Positions 51,773 through 60,502 of a stretch of DNA of 64,000 nucleotides are shown here, in pieces. Below the pieces are notes generated by a model, which worked only from the letters and a program-made list of their open reading frames with translations, was not told the origin of the DNA and searched no databases. The DNA comes from Flavobacterium sp. H122 (GTDB lineage: Bacteria; Bacteroidota; Bacteroidia; Flavobacteriales; Flavobacteriaceae), in the NCBI RefSeq assembly GCF_004959765.1, contig NZ_SJZD01000001.1, positions 603,386-667,385 on the forward strand, in the 5' to 3' direction. Position 1 is the stretch's first letter. Each line of letters begins with the position of its first letter. Both the position numbers and the translations under genes were made by a program.

Positions 51773-53692
51773 ATGAATAAATTTGAACAATTAGGATTGA
51801 ATGAATCGCTACTGCTGGCGGTTAAAGATCTAGGATTTGAAAATCCGTCAGAAGTACAGGAAAAGGCGATTCCAATACTATTGGAGCAAAACACAGACAT
51901 TGTAGCATTAGCACAAACGGGAACAGGTAAAACGGCAGCTTTCGGGTTTCCGCTTATCCAGAAGATAGATGCTGATGACAAAAGCACTCAAGGCTTGATT
52001 TTATCGCCAACACGCGAACTTTGTTTACAGATCACAAACGAGATCAAACAATATTCAAAATACATTAAGGGCTTACACACCGTTGCGGTTTATGGTGGAG
52101 CAAGCATTACCGAGCAGGCGCGTGAAGTAAAAAGAGGTGCACAAATTATTGTGGCTACTCCAGGACGTATGCAAGACATGATTAATCGTGGTCTTGTGAA
52201 CATTAAGAACATTAACTTTTGTGTGCTTGATGAAGCAGACGAAATGTTAAACATGGGATTCTATGATGATATCTGCTCGATATTATCTGATACTCCAGAT
52301 GAAAAAAACACTTGGTTATTCTCGGCTACAATGCCGCAGGAAGTAGCAAGAATTGCAAAACAATTCATGCACGAACCACAAGAAATTACAGTAGGAGCTA
52401 AAAATTCAGGTTCTTCTACGGTTTCACACGAATTTTACATGGTAAATGCACGTGACCGTTATGAAGCATTAAAAAGATTAGCAGATGCTAATCCAGATAT
52501 TTTCTCGGTAGTTTTCTGTCGTACAAAACGTGACACACAGTCTGTCGCTGAAAAATTAATCGAAGACGGATACAACGCTGCTGCTTTACATGGTGATTTA
52601 TCACAGGCACAACGTGACGGAGTAATGAAAGCATTCCGTGGCCGCCAAATTCAAATGCTTGTAGCTACTGACGTTGCAGCACGTGGAATTGACGTTGATA
52701 ACGTAACGCACGTAGTTAACTACCAATTACCAGATGAAATCGAAACTTATAACCACCGTTCAGGACGTACAGGACGTGCGGGTAAATTAGGTACTTCGAT
52801 TGTGATTGTAACTAAAAGTGAAATCCGTAAAATCCATACGATTGAAAAAATCATCAAACAGAAGTTTGAAGAAAAATCAATCCCAAGCGGAATCGAAATC
52901 TGTGAAATCCAGTTATTACACTTAGCGAATAAAATCCATGATACTGAAATCGATCATGAAATCGACAACTATTTACCGGCTATCTACGAAGTTTTTCAAG
53001 ACTTAACAAAAGAGGAATTGGTAAAAAGAATGGTTTCTGTTGAATTCAACCGTTTCTTAGCTTACTACAAATCAAAACGTGACATAACAAGTCAAGGCGG
53101 AGAAAGAGGAGAAAGAAGCTCTGAACCAAGAGAAATTAGAGCAGGTGATCCAGTCCGTTATTTCATCAACATTGGAGCAAGAGATGATTTCGACTGGATG
53201 CAGTTGAAAGACTTCTTAAAAGAAACTCTGGATTTAGGCCGTGACGATGTATTCAAAGTTGACGTTAAAGAAGGATTTTCTTTCTTTAATACTGATGGAG
53301 AGCATACAGCTAAAGTAATGGATACCTTAAACGGATTTGAACTTCACGGACGTAGAATCAACGTTGAAATTTCTAAAAACGACGGAGGAGGAAACTCAAG
53401 TCGTCGTGACCACAACGGAAGAAGTTCTGGTGGTGGAAGAAGAGACGGTGGTTTTAGAGGAGAAAGAAGTTCTTCAAGAAGAGAAGGCGGTTTTGGCGGA
53501 AAAAGCGAATCCCGTTCCAGCGATAGAGCTCCCCGTGGCGAAAAACGTGAAGGAGGATTCTCAAGAGGTTCTGCTTCAAGAGGAGAATCTTCTGACAGGG
53601 CTCCTAGAAACGAAAGACGTTCAGGTTCTGCTCCAAGACGATCAGATTCGTCTTCAAATACTCCAAGAGAAAGAAGACCAAGAAGAAGCTAA
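51773..53692 (+). CDS. deaD: DEAD-box RNA helicase with DbpA-type C-terminal domain
   Basis: The 639-residue helicase has the Q motif near the N-terminus (FENPSEVQEKAIP), AQTGTGKTAAF, PTRELCLQI, TPGRM, DEADEMLNMGF, SATMPQEV and HRSGRTGRAGKLG, so both RecA domains are complete. The DbpA/CsdA-like RNA-binding domain follows at about 455-545 (YFINIGARDDFDW), with a long R/G/S-rich tail (about 545-639). It unwinds structured RNA in ribosome assembly, probably also in the cold. The ortholog name deaD/csdA is likely but the tail is lineage-specific. Confidence 0.93.
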   Translation: MNKFEQLGLNESLLLAVKDLGFENPSEVQEKAIPILLEQNTDIVALAQTGTGKTAAFGFPLIQKIDADDKSTQGLILSPTRELCLQITNEIKQYSKYIKGLHTVAVYGGASITEQAREVKRGAQIIVATPGRMQDMINRGLVNIKNINFCVLDEADEMLNMGFYDDICSILSDTPDEKNTWLFSATMPQEVARIAKQFMHEPQEITVGAKNSGSSTVSHEFYMVNARDRYEALKRLADANPDIFSVVFCRTKRDTQSVAEKLIEDGYNAAALHGDLSQAQRDGVMKAFRGRQIQMLVATDVAARGIDVDNVTHVVNYQLPDEIETYNHRSGRTGRAGKLGTSIVIVTKSEIRKIHTIEKIIKQKFEEKSIPSGIEICEIQLLHLANKIHDTEIDHEIDNYLPAIYEVFQDLTKEELVKRMVSVEFNRFLAYYKSKRDITSQGGERGERSSEPREIRAGDPVRYFINIGARDDFDWMQLKDFLKETLDLGRDDVFKVDVKEGFSFFNTDGEHTAKVMDTLNGFELHGRRINVEISKNDGGGNSSRRDHNGRSSGGGRRDGGFRGERSSSRREGGFGGKSESRSSDRAPRGEKREGGFSRGSASRGESSDRAPRNERRSGSAPRRSDSSSNTPRERRPRRS

Positions 53693-53816
53693 TATCTTTT
53701 CAACACTTGAATACTAATACTTTCAAGTTTTTAAAGTTGTTAATTTTCTTATAATTCTATAAAAACTGTAAAATATCTCAAATCGAATAGCTACATTAGC
53801 TTCGACAAATTTAGCT

Positions 53817-54572
53817 ATGAGATATTTTACAGTTTTACTTTTATACATTTTTTCATTTTCATCATTTGCACAAGAAACCTCGGTTAAAGGTACAATTGTT
53901 AACAGCAACACCTTGCTTCCTATCTGGAACGTAAATATTGTCAATACGAATAAAGTACGTGGTGCAGTATCGGATGCTAAAGGACAGTTTGAAATTCAGG
54001 CTGACGTCAACGATATTCTATTAATTTCCTGTCTGGGTTTCCAGTCTATTGAAGTCAAAGTGACCAACGACTGGTTAAAAACTCAAAACACAAGAATAAA
54101 AATTACCGAAAAGGCTTATGCTTTAGAGGAAATCGTCATCCCTCCTTACACACTTACAGGATACCTGGAAGTTGATTCCAAACTTATTCCCGAAAGAGAG
54201 AATTACTGGTATTCAATCGCCGGTCTGACCAAAAGATACGAAGGAGGCGAAAACTCCCCTAATGCTTTTAACCGCGTAATAGGATCATTATTCAATCCTG
54301 CTGATGCTTTGTATAATTTCTTCGGAAAAAAACCAAAAGAACTTAAAAAACTTAAAGAAGTCCGTAAAGACGACAATCTCCGCAATATTCTTCAAAACCG
54401 TTACGACCGACAAACAATTTATTTAATGTTTGGTATCAACGAAAAAGAACTGGGCGAAATTCTGGAACGCTGCAACTATTCTGAATCATTCATGAAAACT
54501 GCAAATGACCTTCAAATTCTTGATGCTATCAACGGTTGTTACGAGGAATATAAAATATTGAAGAAGAGCTAA
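53817..54572 (+). CDS. Secreted protein with CarboxypepD-like domain
   Basis: This 251-residue protein has a signal peptide (SFSSFAQ, cleavage near residue 19) and a carboxypeptidase-regulatory-like domain (about 22-105): VKGTIVNSNTLLPIWNVNIVNTNKVRGAVSDAKGQFEI and ILLISCLGFQSIEVKV. The remaining 145 residues are helical and basic with no known motif. In Bacteroidota this N-terminal domain precedes TonB receptors; here it occurs without one. It may be an envelope or surface protein of unknown role. Confidence 0.82.
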   Translation: MRYFTVLLLYIFSFSSFAQETSVKGTIVNSNTLLPIWNVNIVNTNKVRGAVSDAKGQFEIQADVNDILLISCLGFQSIEVKVTNDWLKTQNTRIKITEKAYALEEIVIPPYTLTGYLEVDSKLIPERENYWYSIAGLTKRYEGGENSPNAFNRVIGSLFNPADALYNFFGKKPKELKKLKEVRKDDNLRNILQNRYDRQTIYLMFGINEKELGEILERCNYSESFMKTANDLQILDAINGCYEEYKILKKS

Positions 54573-54577
54573 TTTTA

Positions 54578-54592
54578 GGCATTAGGCAAAAG
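54578..54592. repeat. Intergenic micro-repeat, copy 2
   Basis: GGCATTAGGCAAAAG is identical to 33446-33460 and lies just after the CarboxypepD-like gene, in a low-complexity TATCTATTT-type spacer. Confidence 0.5.
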
Positions 54593-54637
54593 TAAAAAAG
54601 ATTACTAATATCTATTTATCTATCATCTATTTGTCAG

Positions 54638-55309
54638 TTATTCTTTCCCTTCAAGATATCGCTGCGTCACAAAATCAATATCTTTTATTGATTTACGGGC
54701 CCAATCGATACGTTTTTCCAACAATTCAGCTTCGGATAATTGCCAGTTAATTTCGGAACGATGCAGTCGAGCTGATACACTTTGCAAAATTATAGCCGCA
54801 GAAACAGATATATTTAAACTTTCAGTAAAACCCACCATCGGAATTTTTAAAAATCCATCTGCCTGTTCTAATACATCTTCCGATAATCCATCACGTTCAG
54901 TACCAAAGAAAAAAGCCGAGGGTTTGGAAATATCAAAATCCTCCAGCAAGGAATCGTTTTCATGCGGCGTGGTTGCAATAATTTGGTAACCTTTACTTTT
55001 AACAGCACTAATACATTCTTGAATACTGTCAAATCTATTAATATCCACCCATTTTTGGGCTCCCATAGCTATTTCGGTATCGATATGTTTTCCAAAACGC
55101 TGTTCCACCACATTCAATTCCTGAATTCCAAACACTTCACAACTACGCATCACCGCACTGGTGTTATGCAACTGAAACACATCTTCGCAAGCTACTGTAA
55201 AATGTTTAGTTCTATTTGCCAGAACTCTTTTAAAACCCTCTTTTCTACTTTCAGTAATAAAAGTTTCTAAATAATTTAAATAGTTTTCGTCTTGGAATAA
55301 CGACTGCAT
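54638..55309 (-). CDS. trmH: tRNA (guanosine-2'-O-)-methyltransferase TrmH
   Basis: This SPOUT methyltransferase methylates the 2'-OH of G18 in tRNA using S-adenosylmethionine. HNTSAVMRSCEVFGIQEL is motif 1 with the catalytic Arg, FFGTERDGLSEDVL is motif 2 and MVGFTESLNISVSAAIIL is motif 3 (knot). The length of 223 is typical of TrmH. It converges with the CarboxypepD gene and has its own TACTTTTG box. Confidence 0.93.
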   Translation of the reverse strand: MQSLFQDENYLNYLETFITESRKEGFKRVLANRTKHFTVACEDVFQLHNTSAVMRSCEVFGIQELNVVEQRFGKHIDTEIAMGAQKWVDINRFDSIQECISAVKSKGYQIIATTPHENDSLLEDFDISKPSAFFFGTERDGLSEDVLEQADGFLKIPMVGFTESLNISVSAAIILQSVSARLHRSEINWQLSEAELLEKRIDWARKSIKDIDFVTQRYLEGKE

Positions 55310-55325
55310 AATTTGAAATTTTTAG

Positions 55326-55333
55326 CAAAAGTA
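55326..55333 (-). promoter_or_regulatory. -7 box of trmH
   Basis: TACTTTTG on the minus strand, 16 bases before the trmH start. Confidence 0.58.
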
Positions 55334-55415
55334 GTTTATTTGTTTCAAGTTTCTTTTTTAAAACAAGACAATGGCTTACTCTTTCACTTTTAGCCGCTGT
55401 TCCATATTTAAAAAA

Positions 55416-55498
55416 TAACCGCTAGGGACGTAAAGATTTTACGCAAAGACCACTAAGCTTTGCGTTCTTTGCTTTATCAATTGCGCACTTTGCGGTTA
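55416..55498. repeat. Palindromic intergenic repeat
   Basis: TAACCGC (55416) pairs with GCGGTTA (55492) and, inside, ACGCAAAG (55441) with CTTTGCGT (55458). Repeated CGCAAAG/CTTTGCG words occur in between. It has the look of a mobile or REP-like intergenic element rather than a gene, and lies between trmH and the sirtuin gene. Confidence 0.55.
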
Positions 55499-55564
55499 AA
55501 AAAACGAAATTAATTATTTTAGTTGCCATTGTTATTTTTTTGTGTTTTGGAATTTTAAATCTTT

Positions 55565-56245
55565 ATGAAAAAGAAAATAGTAGCCCTTACAGGAGCAGGA
55601 ATGAGTGCCGAAAGCGGTATCAGTACTTTTAGAGATTCGAATGGCTTATGGGAAAATCATGATATTATGGAAGTTGCTTCTCCGGAAGGTTGGCGTAAAA
55701 ACCCTGCTTTGGTTTTGGATTTTTACAATAAACGCCGCGCCCAGCTTAAAGAAGTAAAACCCAACAGAGGCCATGAAATTTTAGCCGAATTAGAGAAAAA
55801 TTTCGAGGTTCAAATCATAACCCAGAATGTAGATAATTTACACGAAAAAGCAGGAAGTTCTAACATTTTGCACCTGCATGGTGAATTAACCAAAGTAAGA
55901 AGTGTCTCAAACGAAAATTACATTTTGAACTGGACAGAAGATTTGAATTTAGGCGATAACGATAAAAACGGCAACCAGCTCCGTCCGCATATAGTTTGGT
56001 TTGGCGAAGCTGTACCTGCAATAGACGAAGCTATCCCAATGATGGAAGAAGCTGATATTGTCATTATCATTGGCACCTCGTTACAAGTTTACCCGGCAGC
56101 AGGATTGATGCACTATGCAAAATCTACTGTTCCTGTGTATTACATTGACCCTAAACCTGCTGTAATATATGATTTGGCTAATCCATTGGAAGTTTTAGCA
56201 ATGAGTGCAAGTGAGGGACTTGAAACAGTACGAAGTCAATTATAA
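55565..56245 (+). CDS. Sir2-family NAD-dependent deacylase without zinc cysteines
   Basis: The 226-residue sirtuin has GAGMSAESGISTFRDSNGLWE (NAD loop), TQNVDNLHEKAGS and the catalytic His in LHLHGEL (His105). Tyr54 and Arg57 in DFYNKRRAQL are the class III pair that prefers succinyl- and malonyl-lysine (SIRT5/CobB). The stretch after HGELTKV up to RPHIVWFGE contains no cysteine, although most sirtuins have four there that bind structural zinc. The product may remove acyl groups from metabolic enzymes. The gene symbol is left open because orthology to cobB is not certain. Confidence 0.9.
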   Translation: MKKKIVALTGAGMSAESGISTFRDSNGLWENHDIMEVASPEGWRKNPALVLDFYNKRRAQLKEVKPNRGHEILAELEKNFEVQIITQNVDNLHEKAGSSNILHLHGELTKVRSVSNENYILNWTEDLNLGDNDKNGNQLRPHIVWFGEAVPAIDEAIPMMEEADIVIIIGTSLQVYPAAGLMHYAKSTVPVYYIDPKPAVIYDLANPLEVLAMSASEGLETVRSQL

Positions 56246-56322
56246 AATAAGCTTAACAACGCGGGTTTGAAAAATTTTAATAATTTATTAAAATTCTTCA
56301 ATCTGTGTTTAAAAAAATCCAA

Positions 56323-56355
56323 ACTAATCACTAATTACTAATCACTAATCACTAA
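56323..56355. repeat. 7-bp tandem repeat before purB
   Basis: About 4.7 copies of ACTAATC (one ACTAATT) end exactly at the purB promoter box. The repeat would fill the -35 to -10 region and could change promoter spacing by slippage. Confidence 0.55.
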
Positions 56356-56360
56356 ATTTG
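56353..56360 (+). promoter_or_regulatory. -7 box of purB
   Basis: TAAATTTG, overlapping the last bases of the tandem repeat, 27 bases before the ATG at 56388. Confidence 0.55.
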
Positions 56361-56387
56361 GCCTTTCTTAAAAAACAACACAACAAC

Positions 56388-57731
56388 ATGCAACTGACTG
56401 AATTGAATGCTATTTCACCTATTGATGGTCGTTATAGAAATAAAACGGTTTCTTTATCTCCTTATTTTTCGGAAGAAGCTTTAATCAAATACCGTGTCTT
56501 AATCGAAGTTGAATACTTTATCGCTCTTTGTGAAGCGGGCATTCCGCAATTGGCAGGAATAGATAAAAACCTGTATCCTGAATTGCGCAAAATGTATGAG
56601 AACTTCTCGGCTGAAGACGCTCAATGGATTAAAGACACTGAGAAAACTACAAATCACGATGTTAAAGCAGTTGAATACTTCATCAAAGCAAAATTTGACA
56701 CTTTAGGGTTACAGCAATACAAAGAGTTTATCCATTTTGGCTTGACTTCTCAGGATATAAACAATACAGCAATTCCACTTTCAACAAAAGAAGCGTATGA
56801 CAATGTATATTTACCTTTGTTAATTAAGGTAATTCAAAAATTAAAAGAATTAGCCGTAGAATGGAAAGATATACCTATGCTGGCACGTACGCACGGCCAA
56901 CCAGCCTCTCCTACCCGTTTAGGAAAGGAAATTCTGGTTTTTGTACAACGTCTTGAAGAACAGATGCGTTTGTTATATAACATTCCGTTTGCCGCTAAAT
57001 TTGGCGGTGCTACCGGAAATTACAACGCACACAAAATTGCCTATCCTAACAACGACTGGAAAGCTTTTGGAACTAACTTCGTAGAAGAAATTTTAGGTTT
57101 ACACCATTCGTTCCCAACAACCCAAATCGAGCATTACGATCATTTCGCGGCATTTTTCGATGCTTTAAAACGAATCAATACCATTTTAATCGATTTGGAT
57201 CGTGACATTTGGACGTATGTTTCAATGGATTATTTCAAACAGAAAATCAAAGCGGGTGAAATTGGTTCATCTGCAATGCCGCACAAAGTTAACCCTATCG
57301 ATTTTGAAAACTCAGAAGGAAACTTAGGTATTGCCAATGCTGTTTTTGAGCATTTGTCAGCAAAACTTCCTATTTCAAGATTACAGCGTGACCTTACCGA
57401 CAGTACTGTTTTAAGAAACATTGGTGTGCCAATGGGACATACTTTAATTGCTTTTGAAGCTACTCTAAAAGGATTAAACAAATTATTACTGAACGAAGAA
57501 AAATTCGCAGAGGATTTAGATAAAAACTGGGCGGTTGTTGCCGAAGCTATACAAACCATCTTACGCCGTGAAGGTTATCCAAATCCTTACGAAGCATTGA
57601 AAGACTTAACCAGAACCAATACTGTTATCAACAAAGAATCAATTCATGCGTTTATTGAAACCTTGAATGTTTCTGATGATATTAAAGCCGAATTGAAAGT
57701 GATTACGCCAAGCAATTATTTAGGAATATAA
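56388..57731 (+). CDS. purB: Adenylosuccinate lyase
   Basis: PurB acts twice in purine synthesis: it splits SAICAR to AICAR and adenylosuccinate to AMP, releasing fumarate. The signature GSSAMPHKVNPIDFENSEGN holds the catalytic Ser of the flexible loop, MLARTHGQPASPTRLGKE contains the His acid, and TTNHDVKAVEYFIK is the first conserved region. The length of 447 is normal. I start at MQLTELNAISPIDGRY, since a TTG 30 bases upstream lies at the promoter box. The protease gene follows after 6 bases. Confidence 0.96.
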   Translation: MQLTELNAISPIDGRYRNKTVSLSPYFSEEALIKYRVLIEVEYFIALCEAGIPQLAGIDKNLYPELRKMYENFSAEDAQWIKDTEKTTNHDVKAVEYFIKAKFDTLGLQQYKEFIHFGLTSQDINNTAIPLSTKEAYDNVYLPLLIKVIQKLKELAVEWKDIPMLARTHGQPASPTRLGKEILVFVQRLEEQMRLLYNIPFAAKFGGATGNYNAHKIAYPNNDWKAFGTNFVEEILGLHHSFPTTQIEHYDHFAAFFDALKRINTILIDLDRDIWTYVSMDYFKQKIKAGEIGSSAMPHKVNPIDFENSEGNLGIANAVFEHLSAKLPISRLQRDLTDSTVLRNIGVPMGHTLIAFEATLKGLNKLLLNEEKFAEDLDKNWAVVAEAIQTILRREGYPNPYEALKDLTRTNTVINKESIHAFIETLNVSDDIKAELKVITPSNYLGI

Positions 57732-57737
57732 ATATAT

Positions 57738-58940
57738 ATGGAAGATCAAATTAACAAACCACTAAACGAAACTAACAACCAGGAACCAAACACAGCAACC
57801 AACGAAGAAAGTAAATCAAATAAGAAAAAAATTATCATAATTGCCTGTTCTTTATTGATTTTAATTGGGGTATCTTCATTTGCTTATTATAAATATTTTA
57901 ATCCGAAAGAACAAAAAGCGGATTTTGTTTGTCTTCACGGACAAACTGAAATTTATGAGAAGTATAAAAATGCTGTCGGGCTTGTTAAACACGAGTATGC
58001 CTATCAAATTTCAATAAAAGGAGGCAAACCTTTTGATCTTTCAGCTGAAGCCGCAAGTGCTTTGGGCTTAAACGGAAGCGCTGTTACCGGGACAGGTTTT
58101 TTTGTTGATGAAGAAGGAAAAATCATCACGAACAAACATGTTGCTGAACCTTGGCTGTATGTAAACGGTAAGTACGAGGAGATTTCCCAGTATCCTGCAG
58201 AGGTTATTGCGAGTTTTGTACCTTCTGATTTAGAAGCATCAGAATATAAAAATTACATAGAGGAAAATTACGGGAAGTATTTTGAAGAAACAGAAGAAGC
58301 AAGATATGCCGAAGAAGAAGAATATTCAGAAGTTGCTGAAGTAGCAGACTCTTCTGCAACAATTTCTAATGAGAATGACTCAATTGCTTTAGCAGCCGGA
58401 ATTGAAAATGCTTTAAAAATAGCAGCTGAATCCGATATCGAGCATTTAAAGCCAGAAGATATTGAAATTTTACCTAAAACGGTATCAATAAGCATTGCTT
58501 TACATGATTCAAAAGACAAATGGATTGACTGCAAAGTATTGGAAGTATCTAAAGATACCGAAATTGACGTTGCCGTGTTACAAACAGCAAATGAGGAATT
58601 ACCAAATTCAGTTGCTAATTACATAGATTTAAACACTGCCACAGTTGATGACGAACATATAAAGCCAGGTACAAAAGCTGTATTGATAGGTTATCCTATG
58701 GGCATGACACTGGCCAATACACGAAAAGGAATAAAAGTCCAGGTTTACGAAGGCCAGATTAATAAAGAATCTGATGGTGTCAGCTTACAATACAATGTAA
58801 CTTCAACTCATGGCGCCAGTGGTTCTCCGGTTTTTGATGAATGCGGAAGATTTATTGCTGTAAATTATGCAGGTTACGATCAAGCTCAGGGTTATAATTT
58901 TGGTATTGTCGCAAAGCATGCTATTGATCTTATAAAATAA
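57738..58940 (+). CDS. Membrane-anchored trypsin-like serine protease
   Basis: The N-terminus is cytoplasmic and hydrophilic (1-30); one helix (about 31-48, IIIIACSLLILIGVSSFAYY) anchors the protein, and the rest is outside. The catalytic His is in GTGFFVDEEGKIITNKHVAEP, Asp in TEIDVAVLQTA and Ser in STHGASGSPVFDECG. An acidic insert (about 175-225, EEEEYSEVAEVA) separates the His from the Asp. It resembles DegS/DegP catalytic domains but lacks a PDZ domain. It is co-transcribed with purB, 6 bases behind it; no functional link is evident. Confidence 0.9.
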   Translation: MEDQINKPLNETNNQEPNTATNEESKSNKKKIIIIACSLLILIGVSSFAYYKYFNPKEQKADFVCLHGQTEIYEKYKNAVGLVKHEYAYQISIKGGKPFDLSAEAASALGLNGSAVTGTGFFVDEEGKIITNKHVAEPWLYVNGKYEEISQYPAEVIASFVPSDLEASEYKNYIEENYGKYFEETEEARYAEEEEYSEVAEVADSSATISNENDSIALAAGIENALKIAAESDIEHLKPEDIEILPKTVSISIALHDSKDKWIDCKVLEVSKDTEIDVAVLQTANEELPNSVANYIDLNTATVDDEHIKPGTKAVLIGYPMGMTLANTRKGIKVQVYEGQINKESDGVSLQYNVTSTHGASGSPVFDECGRFIAVNYAGYDQAQGYNFGIVAKHAIDLIK

Positions 58941-58960
58941 AAAACTTTTACAGAATATAA

Positions 58961-58993
58961 AAAAATCCATTAGCCTCAACTAATGGATTTTTC
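58961..58993. terminator. Bidirectional terminator between the protease gene and amt
   Basis: The stem AAAAATCCATTA/TAATGGATTTTT (12 bp, 8-base loop) separates the converging genes. Confidence 0.85.
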
Positions 58994-58996
58994 ATT

Positions 58997-60310
58997 TTAA
59001 AGATATTCTCCGTGCTGCGACAAATCCAGTCCTAACATTTCCCTTTCTTCACTGACACGCAAAGGCGAAATCAGATTCACTACATAAAACAGCACATACG
59101 ACATCACAAAAGAAAAAACAGAAACCACCACCAGCACAAAAACATGACTCAAAAACAAACGGTATTCACCAAAAATAAGCCCTTGGTGCTCTATCGCCGG
59201 ATTTATTTCTTTAGAAGCAAACACACCTGTCAGTAACATTCCAACCATTCCTCCTACTCCGTGACAACTAAACACATCCAGTGCATCATCAATTTTTCCT
59301 TTAGGGAACTTCGCCACCAGAATATTACTAATAATACTGCTTACCATACCTATAAAAATAGCATGTGGAATACTCACAAAACCAGCTGCGGGTGTAATAG
59401 CTACCAATCCTACCACTGCCCCAATACACAATCCCAAAGCGGAAAATTTCCGACTGTTGATTTTATCAAAAAATCCCCAGGTCATTGCCGCAGCTGCAGC
59501 TCCAACCGTTGTTGTAGATAAAGCTTGTACAGCCAATCCGTTAGCTCCAAAAGCAGATCCTGCATTAAATCCGAACCACCCAAACCACAACAAGCCTGTC
59601 CCTAGAAGTACATAGGTTACCCGTGCCGGATTGTGGCTGACATCTTTTCGTTTTCCTAAAAACAGAGCTCCCGCCAAGGCAGCCCAACCTGCACTCATAT
59701 GTACCGCAATCCCTCCGGCGAAATCCAAGATTCCTAATTTAAAGAACAGTCCATTTGGATGCCATGCCATATGGGTCAACGGAGCATAAACAAGCAATAC
59801 AAACAAAACGATAAATAACAAATACGACCAGAAACGAATACGTTCGGCAAATGCACCAGTCACTAAAGCAGGTGTAATAATGGCAAATTTGGCTTGAAAC
59901 AAAGCAAACAACAACAAAGGAATTGTCGGTGCCAATTCCCAAAAAGAACTTGTCCCGACTTGGTTAAAAAACAAATTCTTAAGCGGATTACCAATTATTC
60001 CCCCAATAGAATCTCCAAAAGAAAGTCCGTATCCAATTACTACCCACAAAATGGTTACCACGACCATAGCCACATAACTCTGTAACATGGTACTAATTAC
60101 ATTCTTCTTTCCTACCATTCCGCCGTAAAAGAACCCAAGTCCAGGGGTCATCAGCAAAACTAAAGCAGAAGCCACAATCATCCAAGCGGTATCGCCGGTA
60201 TCAAATTTTGGGGTTACTCCTGAAACCGATTTTCCAAATGAAAAATCTACAATCAAACAACTCATGGCTAAAAATGCCAAAACGAAGGCTAAAAAATACT
60301 TTCTTTTCAT
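58997..60310 (-). CDS. amt: Ammonium transporter
   Basis: This 437-residue Amt-family protein has an N-terminal signal-like helix before the 11 transmembrane segments. The paired pore histidines are seen in GGIAVHMSAGWAALAG and FSCHGVGGMVG, and TPGLGFFYGGMVG is the first pore helix motif. The C-terminal tail (RVSEEREMLGLDLSQHGEYL) is short and cytoplasmic. It imports ammonium. No PII (glnK) gene is adjacent, unlike in many bacteria. Confidence 0.94.
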   Translation of the reverse strand: MKRKYFLAFVLAFLAMSCLIVDFSFGKSVSGVTPKFDTGDTAWMIVASALVLLMTPGLGFFYGGMVGKKNVISTMLQSYVAMVVVTILWVVIGYGLSFGDSIGGIIGNPLKNLFFNQVGTSSFWELAPTIPLLLFALFQAKFAIITPALVTGAFAERIRFWSYLLFIVLFVLLVYAPLTHMAWHPNGLFFKLGILDFAGGIAVHMSAGWAALAGALFLGKRKDVSHNPARVTYVLLGTGLLWFGWFGFNAGSAFGANGLAVQALSTTTVGAAAAAMTWGFFDKINSRKFSALGLCIGAVVGLVAITPAAGFVSIPHAIFIGMVSSIISNILVAKFPKGKIDDALDVFSCHGVGGMVGMLLTGVFASKEINPAIEHQGLIFGEYRLFLSHVFVLVVVSVFSFVMSYVLFYVVNLISPLRVSEEREMLGLDLSQHGEYL

Positions 60311-60391
60311 GGCTCTAGTATTTAAAATTCATTTTAAATATAACCAACCCTTAATTTCAATCCTAATTACAGCTTTATTTTTACAAATAAT

Positions 60392-60420
60392 AAAAAAATA
60401 CCCCTAAAAAATTAGGGGTA
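60392..60420 (-). terminator. Second terminator of typA
   Basis: TACCCCTAA/TTAGGGGTA (9 bp, loop AAAA) with seven A on the plus side (T on minus). With the hairpin at 60468 it forms a tandem pair. Confidence 0.72.
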
Positions 60421-60467
60421 TCTGTTTTAAAAAATAAAATTTTATTAAAAAAGCAAAATTCTGCAAA

Positions 60468-60495
60468 TAAAAAAACCAGCCTTTCGACTGGTTTT
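60468..60495 (-). terminator. First terminator of typA
   Basis: AAAACCAG/CTGGTTTT with an 8-base loop and a T-run on the minus strand, just after the typA stop. Confidence 0.75.
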
Positions 60496-60502
60496 CAATA
60501 CA

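Noticed and set aside
53337..53717. 126-codon frame overlapping the C-terminus of the DEAD-box helicase.
   Set aside because: It is a +1 shadow of the R/G/S-rich tail, composed mostly of E, V and L, with no start signal.
60392..60495. Small RNA between the two hairpins after typA.
   Set aside because: Both hairpins have the same orientation and no promoter box lies between them, so a tandem terminator is the simpler reading.
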